The translations under genes were made by a program, and so were the position numbers. This document shows, piece by piece, positions 1 to 6,591 of a stretch of 64,000 bases of DNA. Below the pieces are notes generated by a model, which did not search any database, was not told where the DNA came from, and worked only from the letters and a program-made list of their open reading frames with translations. Origin of the DNA: a virus; the IMG/VR virus record IMGVR_UViG_3300042384_000211, positions 62,001-126,000 of that record; one strand, given 5' to 3'. Every line of letters starts with the position of its first letter. Position 1 is the first letter of the stretch.

Positions 1-194
1 TAGTTAATTTGAACTGCACGTTGAACATGGCAGTGATTTGCACCACCATTCATGTTTTTAACCAATTGTTCGGCCGCACCTTGATAAGGAGCATCTACCA
101 CAGTGGTATAGTTACTAGGACCCGAACTCATCCAAGCACCACCTTCATTAATATTATTAGTAAGAACTTTATATGTAACTTCAAATCTTGGCAT
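1..194 (-). CDS. Hypothetical phage protein, 3' part cut by window edge
   Basis: The reading frame opens with ATG at 194-192 behind a good ribosome site (AGGAGAT) and runs off the left edge without a stop, so only about 64 N-terminal residues are visible. They begin MPRFEVTYKVLTNN and contain no motif I recognise. A consensus sigma-70 promoter at 230-258 points at it and lies between it and clpP, so it probably has its own early transcript. Function unknown. Confidence 0.7.
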   Translation of the reverse strand, partial: MPRFEVTYKVLTNNINEGGAWMSSGPSNYTTVVDAPYQGAAEQLVKNMNGGANHCHVQRAVQIN

Positions 195-229
195 TTTTAT
201 CTCCTGTTGTTTAATTAACTTACAAACCT

Positions 230-258
230 ATTATACAATCATTTAACCATTTTGTCAA
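230..258 (-). promoter_or_regulatory. Sigma-70 promoter, consensus -35/-10
   Basis: Minus strand TTGACA (258-253), 17-base spacer, TATAAT (235-230). It uses the same GGTTGACA...GGTTAAATGA core as promoters near 1.6, 2.7, 3.9 and 41.2 kb. It drives the truncated gene at 1-194. Confidence 0.85.
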
Positions 259-264
259 CCAAAA

Positions 265-885
265 TTAGCGTTTAGTAATAACCTCATCTGCTAGACCATA
301 TGCTACTGCTTCGTCGGCACTTAAGAACGTATCAAACTTCATTGCTTCGTAAAGTTCATCATATGTTTTGCCAGCCGTGTTATGACGTGCATATAGTTCT
401 GTTAAGCGTTTGTTAATGCGCACTGACTCTTCAAAGCTACGTTTAGCATCTTCAAACTGTAGATCTTGTACGTGTACTGAACCACGTGTGCCCGGAGTAC
501 CCGAACTAACACGGTGAATCATTGTACGTGCTTCTGGCAATACAATACGCTTGCCTGCGGCTCCTGCTTGAGCTAAGAAACTACCCATTGAACATGCTTG
601 TCCAAGTACAATAGTTGATACATCACATTTAATAAACTGCATTGTATCATAAATTGCTAAGCCAGCAGTTACGCTACCACCCGGGCTATTGATGTAAAAC
701 AAAATGTCTTTCTCTGGGCTTTCGCTTTCTAAGAACAGCATCTGCGCTACAATTAAACTAGCAGTATGCTCGTTAACATCAGTATCCAACATGATGATAC
801 GATCTTTAAGTAAGCGTGAATAAATGTCGTAGCTACGTTCGCCTTGACTTGTACGTTCTACTACCATTGGGACTAAAGTTGACAT
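265..885 (-). CDS. clpP: ATP-dependent Clp protease proteolytic subunit
   Basis: This 206-residue protein is a ClpP serine protease subunit, which forms a 14-mer chamber that degrades proteins fed by a Clp ATPase. The catalytic triad is visible: Ser99 in GQACSMGSF, His124 in TMIHRV and Asp185 in [11 protein letters not shown]. The [14 protein letters not shown] segment is typical of the family. The His-Asp distance is about 12 residues longer than in E. coli ClpP, so the handle region carries an insertion. No propeptide is obvious. No ClpX or ClpA is seen here, so it presumably works with a host unfoldase. A phage ClpS at 29619-29924 suggests an altered Clp system. It is the last gene of a small operon after a DksA-like gene and a 40-residue ORF. 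Confidence 0.93.
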   Translation of the reverse strand: MSTLVPMVVERTSQGERSYDIYSRLLKDRIIMLDTDVNEHTASLIVAQMLFLESESPEKDILFYINSPGGSVTAGLAIYDTMQFIKCDVSTIVLGQACSMGSFLAQAGAAGKRIVLPEARTMIHRVSSGTPGTRGSVHVQDLQFEDAKRSFEESVRINKRLTELYARHNTAGKTYDELYEAMKFDTFLSADEAVAYGLADEVITKR

Positions 886-995
886 GTAATTCCTTTTGTT
901 GAAATAAATCTACCATTGGTATCTCTTGGACGCATCCGTGCCCAAAACGATTTTGGTGATAGTGACATTAATTTTTTATAATCACTTAATAACAT
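873..995 (-). CDS. Small basic hypothetical protein, 40 aa
   Basis: A 40-residue ORF (starts [10 protein letters not shown], ends ITCQL) lies between the DksA-like gene and clpP. It has a strong ribosome site (AAAGGAGCAAT) and overlaps the clpP start by 13 bases in another frame, which suggests translational coupling. Residues 14-29 are rich in Arg and Lys. No homologue recognised. The ribosome site and the tight operon fit are the evidence that it is real. Confidence 0.6.
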   Translation of the reverse strand: MLLSDYKKLMSLSPKSFWARMRPRDTNGRFISTKGITCQL

Positions 996-1008
996 ATTGC
1001 TCCTTTAT

Positions 1009-1260
1009 TTAATGACGTTCCTGACGCTCTTTACAAAAAACACAAAGACGCACACCTGGAATTGCAAGACGTCGTGCTAGCGGAATCTCATCACCGCATT
1101 CTTCACACTCTTCTGCACTGGGTTCTGCGGCTTGTTTAGCCAATTGACGTCGAACATTAGCAATAGCATTCATGTTATTATGAATAGCATGAAGTTGTCC
1201 CATTTCTGCTTCTTCTTCATTATTATACGAGAAATCGTCTTGCAAGTCTAGTTCTTTCAT
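1009..1260 (-). CDS. DksA/TraR-type zinc-finger protein
   Basis: An 83-residue protein with a C-terminal four-cysteine zinc finger (CEECGDEIPLARR...CVFCKERQ), the hallmark of the DksA/TraR family. Short TraR-like members act in the RNA polymerase secondary channel and mimic ppGpp/DksA effects on host promoters. The N-terminal half is acidic then helical and could enter the channel, but this is family knowledge, not shown here. It is the second gene after the promoter at 1630-1658 and the first of a run through the 40-residue ORF to clpP. With the omega subunit at 17112-17363 it makes two likely RNA polymerase-directed proteins. Confidence 0.85.
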   Translation of the reverse strand: MKELDLQDDFSYNNEEEAEMGQLHAIHNNMNAIANVRRQLAKQAAEPSAEECEECGDEIPLARRLAIPGVRLCVFCKERQERH

Positions 1261-1275
1261 TTACTTTCCTTCTAA

Positions 1276-1596
1276 TTAGTCGGCACGTGAACCAGCATAA
1301 GCACGGAAGCCATATTTAGTTAATACGTCCGCATAAGCACGTGCACCTTCTTCTAACACATCCATACTTTGACCATGGTAGTTACCTGGGCTCCACAAGT
1401 TCAAACATTTAGGACGATAGTCTTTCTTAAAACCAACACCAAGTAAGCCTTTAGCTTCTGTTGAGTTAGTACGGTCTACGTACACGTTAACCCAAGCAAA
1501 ACCACAGTAGGCCATTTCGCCGTGTGTTTTAAGAAAAGCGTTTTGAGCGTTAGTTGCTGCTGTTTGTGCTTCGTTGTGAATAGCTTGAAAGTTCAT
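1276..1596 (-). CDS. Conserved-looking hypothetical phage protein
   Basis: A 106-residue soluble protein (MNFQAIHNEAQTAATNAQNA...) with no recognised domain. It starts at an ATG behind CAGGAGCAATAA, part of a repeated promoter-leader cassette, and is the first gene downstream of the consensus promoter at 1630-1658. Position and promoter suggest early expression. It is aromatic and glycine rich in the middle (YCGFAWVNVYVDR), which suggests a compact fold. Function unknown. Confidence 0.75.
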   Translation of the reverse strand: MNFQAIHNEAQTAATNAQNAFLKTHGEMAYCGFAWVNVYVDRTNSTEAKGLLGVGFKKDYRPKCLNLWSPGNYHGQSMDVLEEGARAYADVLTKYGFRAYAGSRAD

Positions 1597-1629
1597 TTAT
1601 TGCTCCTGTGTTGTTAGTGTATGTGTAAC

Positions 1630-1658
1630 ATTATACATTCATTTAACCAAAATGTCAA
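1630..1658 (-). promoter_or_regulatory. Sigma-70 promoter, repeated leader module
   Basis: Minus strand TTGACA (1658-1653), 17 bases, TATAAT (1635-1630). It is followed by a leader (ACACTAACAACACAGGAGCA) that recurs nearly unchanged near 3.85 and 41.2 kb. Confidence 0.9.
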
Positions 1659-1702
1659 CCAAAATCTTACATACTCCAATATGTTCAGTTGTATAAAATT
1701 TG

Positions 1703-1710
1703 TATAAATA
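1703..1710 (+). promoter_or_regulatory. T4-type late promoter TATAAATA
   Basis: An exact TATAAATA box lies 19 bases before the ATG of the endonuclease gene at 1730, with an AAAGGAG ribosome site in between. Confidence 0.65.
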
Positions 1711-1729
1711 ATACTACAAAGGAGTCAAA

Positions 1730-2347
1730 ATGTCAACTATTCCGTTCAGTTATTATCTCTATCATAGACTAACAGGTCTAAAATATTATGGCATTAAACA
1801 TGCTAATGGTTGTAATCCATCTGATCTGTGGACTAAATATTTTTCTTCTTCAATCAGAGTAAAACAATTAATTACAGAATACGGCAAAGATTCGTTTGAT
1901 GTAAAGATACGCAAAACATTTAACTCGTCGCATGACGCATTGATTTGGGAACATAAAGTTTTACGTAGACTCAACGCATCACAAAACCCTACATGGATTA
2001 ATAGACATAACGGTGGTAACAAATTTCGTTCCCCAATATCTCACACTGATAAAACTAAACAATTAATTTCTAAAAAAACTAAAGGAAGAAAATTCAGTGA
2101 TGACCATCGCAAAAAAATTAGCGAGGCATCGTTAACAGACAGAAAACATCGTAAACAAGCAGGATGGAAAATGCCACTAACTGCTGTAGACAACATGTTG
2201 CTGACTCGTCAACGGAAAATAGATTCTGGTGAAATCAATCCATATTCCACAGAAAGAAATGCTAAAATGGCCCTTTCAAAAACAGGAAAAAAACGTAAAT
2301 ATTTGCCCGATGGAACATTTATTATGATAGATCCTAATAACTTATGA
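1730..2347 (+). CDS. Putative GIY-YIG-type homing endonuclease with NUMOD3 motif
   Basis: This 205-residue protein begins YYLYHRLTGLKYYGIK, resembling the first strand of a GIY-YIG nuclease, and continues in a Lys/Arg-rich tail. The tail contains a NUMOD3-like DNA-binding motif (GRKFSDDHRKKISEAS) and a later repeat-like helix. This is typical of free-standing phage mobile endonucleases. It is on the plus strand among minus-strand genes, has its own late promoter, and its last 6 bases overlap the end of the gene at 2342-2626, all consistent with an inserted selfish gene. The catalytic Arg and Glu were not assigned with certainty. Confidence 0.7.
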   Translation: MSTIPFSYYLYHRLTGLKYYGIKHANGCNPSDLWTKYFSSSIRVKQLITEYGKDSFDVKIRKTFNSSHDALIWEHKVLRRLNASQNPTWINRHNGGNKFRSPISHTDKTKQLISKKTKGRKFSDDHRKKISEASLTDRKHRKQAGWKMPLTAVDNMLLTRQRKIDSGEINPYSTERNAKMALSKTGKKRKYLPDGTFIMIDPNNL

Positions 2348-2626
2348 TGACCAATAAGTTTCTGATGCTACTGAACAGTAGTAAGGAGTGTTAACACTTT
2401 GACGAACAGGTTTACCCGACATCAAATTAGTAACATTTTCATACTTTTCAATATTGGCACGGAAGTCACTAATTTCTGCTACAGCAAAATCTTCTTTACG
2501 ATAGCCCATTTTGGCCATACGTGTTAAGAACGCTTTAGCGGCGGCTTCTGTAGCATAGTATTCTTTACCGTATGCTTTAGCTCGTATTGTTTTAGTTGTT
2601 TCTTTGTTGTAGACTACGTATGCCAT
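2342..2626 (-). CDS. Hypothetical early phage protein
   Basis: A 94-residue protein (MAYVVYNKETTKTIRAKAYG...) transcribed from the consensus promoter at 2659-2687, with an AAGGAAGAAC ribosome site. The central segment (YATEAAAKAFLTRMAKMGYRKEDFAVAEISDF) looks like a small alpha/beta fold. No family recognised. Its 3' end touches the convergent endonuclease gene by 6 bases. Confidence 0.7.
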   Translation of the reverse strand: MAYVVYNKETTKTIRAKAYGKEYYATEAAAKAFLTRMAKMGYRKEDFAVAEISDFRANIEKYENVTNLMSGKPVRQSVNTPYYCSVASETYWSS

Positions 2627-2658
2627 TTGTTCTTCCTTATTAACAGTTTATGTATAGC

Positions 2659-2687
2659 ATTATACAGTCATTTTACCAAAATGTCAA
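2659..2687 (-). promoter_or_regulatory. Sigma-70 promoter
   Basis: Minus strand TTGACA (2687-2682), 17 bases, TATAAT (2664-2659). The -35 box overlaps the stop region of the upstream gene at 2684. It drives 2342-2626. Confidence 0.9.
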
Positions 2688-2917
2688 CCAAAATATTTCC
2701 AAAGTAGGCCAGCAAGTGCTGTGGCCATCATAATACCATTAACCACAATCAAGCTAGCTTTGCCCCAACGTATGCTGACTATTAACCAGCATAGACCACC
2801 AAAACATAGTAGGATCGGACCTTGTGGGTAGTAGCCTAGGCTATTGACGGCAGTGCCTAGAATTAGAATAGCAGTACCAATCCATTCTAGCCACTTATTA
2901 ATGCTGTCATTTTCCAT
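2684..2917 (-). CDS. Small integral membrane protein
   Basis: A 77-residue protein with three likely membrane segments (WIGTAILILGTAVNSLGYY, GPILLCFGGLCWLIVSI, LIVVNGIMMATALAGLLW). The start codon overlaps the stop of the preceding gene (TAATG), so it is translationally coupled. The hydropathy suggests an inner-membrane location. It could modify the membrane during infection, but no motif supports a specific role. Confidence 0.7.
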   Translation of the reverse strand: MENDSINKWLEWIGTAILILGTAVNSLGYYPQGPILLCFGGLCWLIVSIRWGKASLIVVNGIMMATALAGLLWKYFG

Positions 2918-3099
2918 TAGGCCAATGCCCCGTCTTCAACAAATTCCAATTCCATTAATGCTTCCTCTACTGAGTCAAACCCACAGACATCATAGCACGT
3001 GCGATAGTGTTTAACATAGTAGGGGCCTGCACCCGGACTTGCATTTGTATCGATACCAACTTCACCAATACCTTTAATTTGTTTAATCATTTTATCCAT
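2917..3099 (-). CDS. Small hypothetical protein
   Basis: The start is placed at ATG 3099 (MDKMIKQIKGIGEVG) because AAGGAGAATAGC precedes it. An upstream in-frame start at 3135 has no comparable site. The 60-residue product has an acidic C-terminus (SVEEALMELEFVEDGALA) and two cysteines in the middle. It sits in a coupled chain from 3819 down to 2684. Function unknown. Confidence 0.65.
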   Translation of the reverse strand: MDKMIKQIKGIGEVGIDTNASPGAGPYYVKHYRTCYDVCGFDSVEEALMELEFVEDGALA

Positions 3100-3109
3100 G
3101 CTATTCTCC

Positions 3110-3538
3110 TTACCAAGAACTATTATAAAATACACGTAAGCCTAAGAACAACTGACTACGTGCTTCTCGAATAAACTTCAAGTCATCTTCACGATAGTAA
3201 TCATCTGCAGGATCACCAAAGAAGAACCCACTGGTACCTGGTAGAGCACCATGCTCAATGTCCTCTTCTAACATGTCAATATCTTCCCAGGTCAGTTCAA
3301 GCTCGATACCATTGAACGTTTCGTCGTCGTTGTTATCGCGCGGGCACCCCTTGCTCTGCCAAAGTTCTTCCATCCAACCATGCAAGTTGGGGTGTTTGCG
3401 CCAATAGGCAATTTCAATTGGTTTGGTTACTTTGGCGTTAACGTAGTCACCAGTTTCTGGATCAAAGTCGCCGTCGGCCCAAAACTCTTTTTGTTGCCCT
3501 TCTCTGGCGGCAACGTAAGCATACATGTCTAAGCCCAT
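3110..3538 (-). CDS. Conserved phage protein of the MGLDMYAY type
   Basis: A 142-residue acidic protein starting MGLDMYAYVAAREG and containing EIAYWRKHPNLHGWMEELW. Both segments are signatures of a protein seen in many phages and some bacteria, of unknown activity. The cluster of acidic and aromatic residues suggests a soluble enzyme-like fold, but no catalytic motif is recognised. The start codon overlaps the upstream stop (TAATG), so it is co-translated with 3538-3819. Confidence 0.75.
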   Translation of the reverse strand: MGLDMYAYVAAREGQQKEFWADGDFDPETGDYVNAKVTKPIEIAYWRKHPNLHGWMEELWQSKGCPRDNNDDETFNGIELELTWEDIDMLEEDIEHGALPGTSGFFFGDPADDYYREDDLKFIREARSQLFLGLRVFYNSSW

Positions 3539-3819
3539 TAAGCGGCCTTCCTTTCGTCTTTCATCATGTTAAACATAATGTACTTGGCAACGTTCATATA
3601 TTGACGAGCACGGTTAGCAGTTTCTGGACTTACCCATCCATCTTTATTAAACTCTGGGTCCATGATCTGTTGTGCATCACTTAACATACCAGCAGCAAAC
3701 ATCAACTCTGTACCTGGAAAAGCCTGTGTAGCCACAAGGTGTTTAACAGAACCTTCCGTCATACCGTATGCTTGTATTTCCCAATCTAAATCAGCTTGTG
3801 TTTTAATTGTAGTTGTCAT
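3538..3819 (-). CDS. Hypothetical early phage protein
   Basis: A 93-residue protein (MTTTIKTQADLDWEIQAYGM...) behind GGAGCAAAAT, first gene after the consensus promoter at 3852-3880. Predicted mostly helical. It heads a four-gene coupled operon (3819 to 2684). No domain recognised. Confidence 0.75.
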   Translation of the reverse strand: MTTTIKTQADLDWEIQAYGMTEGSVKHLVATQAFPGTELMFAAGMLSDAQQIMDPEFNKDGWVSPETANRARQYMNVAKYIMFNMMKDERKAA

Positions 3820-3851
3820 ATTTTGCTCCGTGTTGTTAGTTTATGTGTAAC

Positions 3852-3880
3852 ATTATACAGTCATTTAACCAAAATGTCAA
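3852..3880 (-). promoter_or_regulatory. Sigma-70 promoter, repeated leader module
   Basis: Minus strand TTGACA (3880-3875), 17 bases, TATAAT (3857-3852), followed by the shared leader. It is back to back with a plus-strand late-type box at 3893-3900. Confidence 0.9.
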
Positions 3881-3892
3881 CCAAAATTTTTT

Positions 3893-3900
3893 AATAAATA
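3893..3900 (+). promoter_or_regulatory. Late-type promoter AATAAATA, 5 bases from ATG
   Basis: TTAATAAATACTGTT runs directly into ATG at 3906. The spacing would place the transcript start at or near the start codon, and no ribosome site is present. Confidence 0.6.
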
Positions 3901-3905
3901 CTGTT

Positions 3906-4988
3906 ATGAATAATTCAATACACGTATATGCTGATACTGATGTTGCCGAGTGGCACGTTAATACACTTAATCATAGTCAGATTATAGTTTATAGAGATCT
4001 GGAAGAATTTAAACTAGTATCTGTTGCTGAAAAGAAACATGCAGTATTTCATGCATGTTTTCCTTACTATTCTGACGCTGAAAATGCTATAGATAGAGTA
4101 ATATTAGAATTATTAGATCACTGTATAACGATAACAGTCTTAGTGTTAGAAGTACATACTCCTATTGTTGATTTTATGAATAGATTTCAGCAACCACAGA
4201 TGCGATATATTGTTTGCGGATCAGTTGAAGGAATAGTGACATATCCGTGGATGGGCTGGTTTGCTACTACTAGCACGTTTTATAAGACCAGTAATGTTCT
4301 AGATCGATTGACCCCATATGAACCAAAACCTAAATATTTTGATATACTATTAGGTCAGCCAAAACCACATAGAGATAGAGTATATCATTATATAAAAAAT
4401 AATAATTTAGATAGTCAAGTAACAATGACCTATTTATTAGACCATTGGACTAAATCGATTAAGGCACACGGAGATGATGGGTTCATACTTGACGAGCCCG
4501 GATTAGTTGCGCCCAACGAAGAGTTTAATTGGACTGTTACTACAGTGAACTATTATGGTCAGCCTATGAGCCTAAGTCAGGTTGTACCTATTCAAATTTA
4601 TAATGAAACTGCTTATACTGTAATTGCTGAAACTAATTTAGAAAATCATTATACATTTTTTACTGAAAAAACATGTAAGCCTATACTAGCAGAACGTTTG
4701 TTTATTATGCTAGGTGGGCAATATTATCTACGTAACTTGCGCAGTCTAGGATTTCAAACGTTTGATGGGATCATCGACGAAAGTTATGATCTGGAACCAG
4801 ACGGCAATCAACGTTGGGCTATGGCCATAGAACAAATGAAGTATCTATTCAAACAACCGCAGGCTGATATATTGGCCAAAGTTAAACCTATTACAGAACA
4901 TAACAGACGAGTGATATTAGAAACCGATTGGATGGGCATGTTAGGAGACTCTCTTAGAAATTTTATCACCAGCAACAACCGGCCTTAA
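3906..4988 (+). CDS. Glycosyltransferase-like protein (GT10-like C-terminus), paralogue 1
   Basis: Start placed at ATG 3906 (MNNSIHVYADTDVAEWHV), directly after the late-type box. The longer reading from 3843 crosses the opposite-strand promoter. The 360-residue product has a C-terminal block TEKTCKPILAERLFIMLGG followed by LRSLGFQTFDGIIDESYD. A TEK motif followed by a hydrophobic strand is a feature of GT10-like glycosyltransferases. The same block occurs at 11062-12189 and 62320-63345, so this is a three-member family. The sugar donor and acceptor cannot be read from sequence. Possible targets are phage DNA, virion proteins or host surface sugars. Confidence 0.6.
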   Translation: MNNSIHVYADTDVAEWHVNTLNHSQIIVYRDLEEFKLVSVAEKKHAVFHACFPYYSDAENAIDRVILELLDHCITITVLVLEVHTPIVDFMNRFQQPQMRYIVCGSVEGIVTYPWMGWFATTSTFYKTSNVLDRLTPYEPKPKYFDILLGQPKPHRDRVYHYIKNNNLDSQVTMTYLLDHWTKSIKAHGDDGFILDEPGLVAPNEEFNWTVTTVNYYGQPMSLSQVVPIQIYNETAYTVIAETNLENHYTFFTEKTCKPILAERLFIMLGGQYYLRNLRSLGFQTFDGIIDESYDLEPDGNQRWAMAIEQMKYLFKQPQADILAKVKPITEHNRRVILETDWMGMLGDSLRNFITSNNRP

Positions 4989-5011
4989 ATACAGTACAAG
5001 GAGATTTATCA

Positions 5012-5251
5012 ATGATTAAATTTATCAAAAACTTATTTGGCTTTGGATCTGCAGATGCCTACACGCCAAAAGAAACAGTTAGGGAAGCTACGTCACCTAA
5101 GCCGGCTAATAAAAAACGTCGCCCATATCGTGGCAACAAAGTTAAACCAGCATTAGTCACCGAAGGTAAAACTAAAGGTAGTAACAATACAGTTAAACCA
5201 GCACAGGTTGCCAAAGTAAAATCACAAACGCCAGCACCTAAAAAGAAATAG
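5012..5251 (+). CDS. Lys-rich basic small protein
   Basis: A 79-residue protein behind CAAGGAGATTTATCA. The first 15 residues are hydrophobic (MIKFIKNLFGFGSA), the rest is a low-complexity, highly basic tail with repeated KPA and VKPA units. The tail could bind nucleic acid or an acidic surface. A TTAAATA late-type box precedes it, and a terminator follows. Function unknown. Confidence 0.7.
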   Translation: MIKFIKNLFGFGSADAYTPKETVREATSPKPANKKRRPYRGNKVKPALVTEGKTKGSNNTVKPAQVAKVKSQTPAPKKK

Positions 5252-5263
5252 TATTAGCTCAAC

Positions 5264-5288
5264 AAAAAGCACCTTGCGGTGCTTTTTT
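5264..5288. terminator. Bidirectional intrinsic terminator
   Basis: Perfect stem AAAAAGCACC / GGTGCTTTTT with a TTGC loop and a T run on each strand. It separates the plus-strand basic protein gene from the minus-strand gene ending at 5288. Confidence 0.9.
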
Positions 5289-5518
5289 TACGATGTTAAT
5301 TTGTACCAAATGAACTCTTCATCAGTCATATATTGATTTAATACCACTGGATCTTCTCCAGCTGGTCCGTGGATAAATCTAACGCCGTGATAATATTTCT
5401 TCCACCAAACGCTTACACCACTATCCATCTTAGCAGGCAACCAAGCAAACTTTGTTACCCATTGCCAATTGCTGTCCCACATACTTCCCCAATAATCAGT
5501 GTACCCTGTACCCATCAT
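5288..5518 (-). CDS. Trp-rich hypothetical protein downstream of uvdE
   Basis: A 76-residue protein with an unusual density of Trp and Tyr (DYWGSMWDSNWQWVTKFAW). Its ATG overlaps the uvdE stop (ATGA), so it is translationally coupled to the repair enzyme. No family recognised. Confidence 0.7.
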   Translation of the reverse strand: MMGTGYTDYWGSMWDSNWQWVTKFAWLPAKMDSGVSVWWKKYYHGVRFIHGPAGEDPVVLNQYMTDEEFIWYKLTS

Positions 5519-6552
5519 AATATTCCTAAATCAATTGCACGTTGATGTAAACTAAAACTTGCTAGATTTTTACCCTTGCTCTCGCACATGATATCTGCCC
5601 ATGCTAGATGTTCCAATGCCCAGTCGTTAACTGCAGTGTTCCAATAGAAGTCACTGTGTGCTCGCAGTTTGCTTTTCTTGTAGCCCTGTTCTAATAATAA
5701 ATTATAATCAGGTTTTACCTCAACATCATGATCAACGAGATAATCTTCACGACTAATGCTATAATGTACAACAGGACGGACGCCACGCCAAGCATCCAGA
5801 ATGCGTTGGATACGCGAGTCCGTAGCGTTGATATATTCCCCCTCACGAACAAAATGGTGATGGACATCGAGCACAATAGGAATACCATGATCGCTAAGAA
5901 CAAGACAGTCGTCCAGGCCATGCTTCATTTCCTCATTTTCGATAGTTAAGGTATTTCGTGCTTCGACACTTAGTCGGGGGTATACATCGCGTATGCCCTG
6001 TGCGCCACGTCGACCTGCGATGTGTACGTTGCATTTAAAGTCTTGGAATCGTTGACCATAGCCCATCCAACGGATCATGTCCGCATGGTACTCAAATTCT
6101 TCTATACTTCTGTGAACAATGTCGTCATTATCACTTGCAAGTACTGTGAATTGACCAGGGTGAAAAGATAAGCGCACATCAAGCCTACGAGCAAGCTCAC
6201 CCACCTTACCCAGGGCCTGCTCGCAATAACTAATGACATCAGGCTTGCGCCAAAAATAACTCCAATCAGACTGAGTGTATACTGGTAATATATCAGAGCT
6301 GATACGAACCATCCTAAGGTTGCCATTTAATGTTCCAATTCGTTCTATTAACTTACGTGTTGATTCTATGTTACCTACCATTAGGTCCCATAGTTTTTCT
6401 TCGGCAACTTCCTTAGTTTGGCGGTTAAGCCATGCTACTGTTGTACTGCCAGTGTTATACTGTTTAGCATCATCTGTGGGTTTAATACCAAGAACCTGAT
6501 CTGGGCTATCGATCCACTTGCAGGCAAAGCCAATGCGTTTTGTAGTATTCAT
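5515..6552 (-). CDS. uvsE: UV-damage endonuclease (UvdE/UvsE family)
   Basis: A 345-residue TIM-barrel endonuclease of the UVDE family, which nicks DNA 5' to UV photoproducts and starts excision repair. Family signatures include RIGFACKW near the N-terminus, DVRLSFHPGQFTVLAS, FKCNVHIAGRRG, LTIENEE, and IPIVLDVHHHF with metal-binding His and Glu residues. Length fits the family. The ATG at 6552 lies exactly 6 bases after the TATAAT of a perfect sigma-70 promoter, so an early, probably leaderless transcript is predicted. Repair of sunlight damage fits a surface-water phage. Confidence 0.92.
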   Translation of the reverse strand: MNTTKRIGFACKWIDSPDQVLGIKPTDDAKQYNTGSTTVAWLNRQTKEVAEEKLWDLMVGNIESTRKLIERIGTLNGNLRMVRISSDILPVYTQSDWSYFWRKPDVISYCEQALGKVGELARRLDVRLSFHPGQFTVLASDNDDIVHRSIEEFEYHADMIRWMGYGQRFQDFKCNVHIAGRRGAQGIRDVYPRLSVEARNTLTIENEEMKHGLDDCLVLSDHGIPIVLDVHHHFVREGEYINATDSRIQRILDAWRGVRPVVHYSISREDYLVDHDVEVKPDYNLLLEQGYKKSKLRAHSDFYWNTAVNDWALEHLAWADIMCESKGKNLASFSLHQRAIDLGIL

Positions 6553-6558
6553 AAAGCT

Positions 6559-6587
6559 ATTATACTACCAAACTATTATTTTGTCAA
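6559..6587 (-). promoter_or_regulatory. Sigma-70 promoter for uvdE, leaderless geometry
   Basis: Minus strand TTGACA (6587-6582), 17 bases, TATAAT (6564-6559), then AGCTTT and ATG at 6552. No room for a ribosome site. Confidence 0.88.
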
Positions 6588-6591
6588 GTGA

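Noticed and set aside
5715-5921. 68-residue membrane-like ORF inside uvdE, and other small plus- or minus-strand ORFs inside large genes
   Set aside because: They lie in real coding sequence in another frame and lack ribosome sites; hydrophobic composition is a frame artefact.
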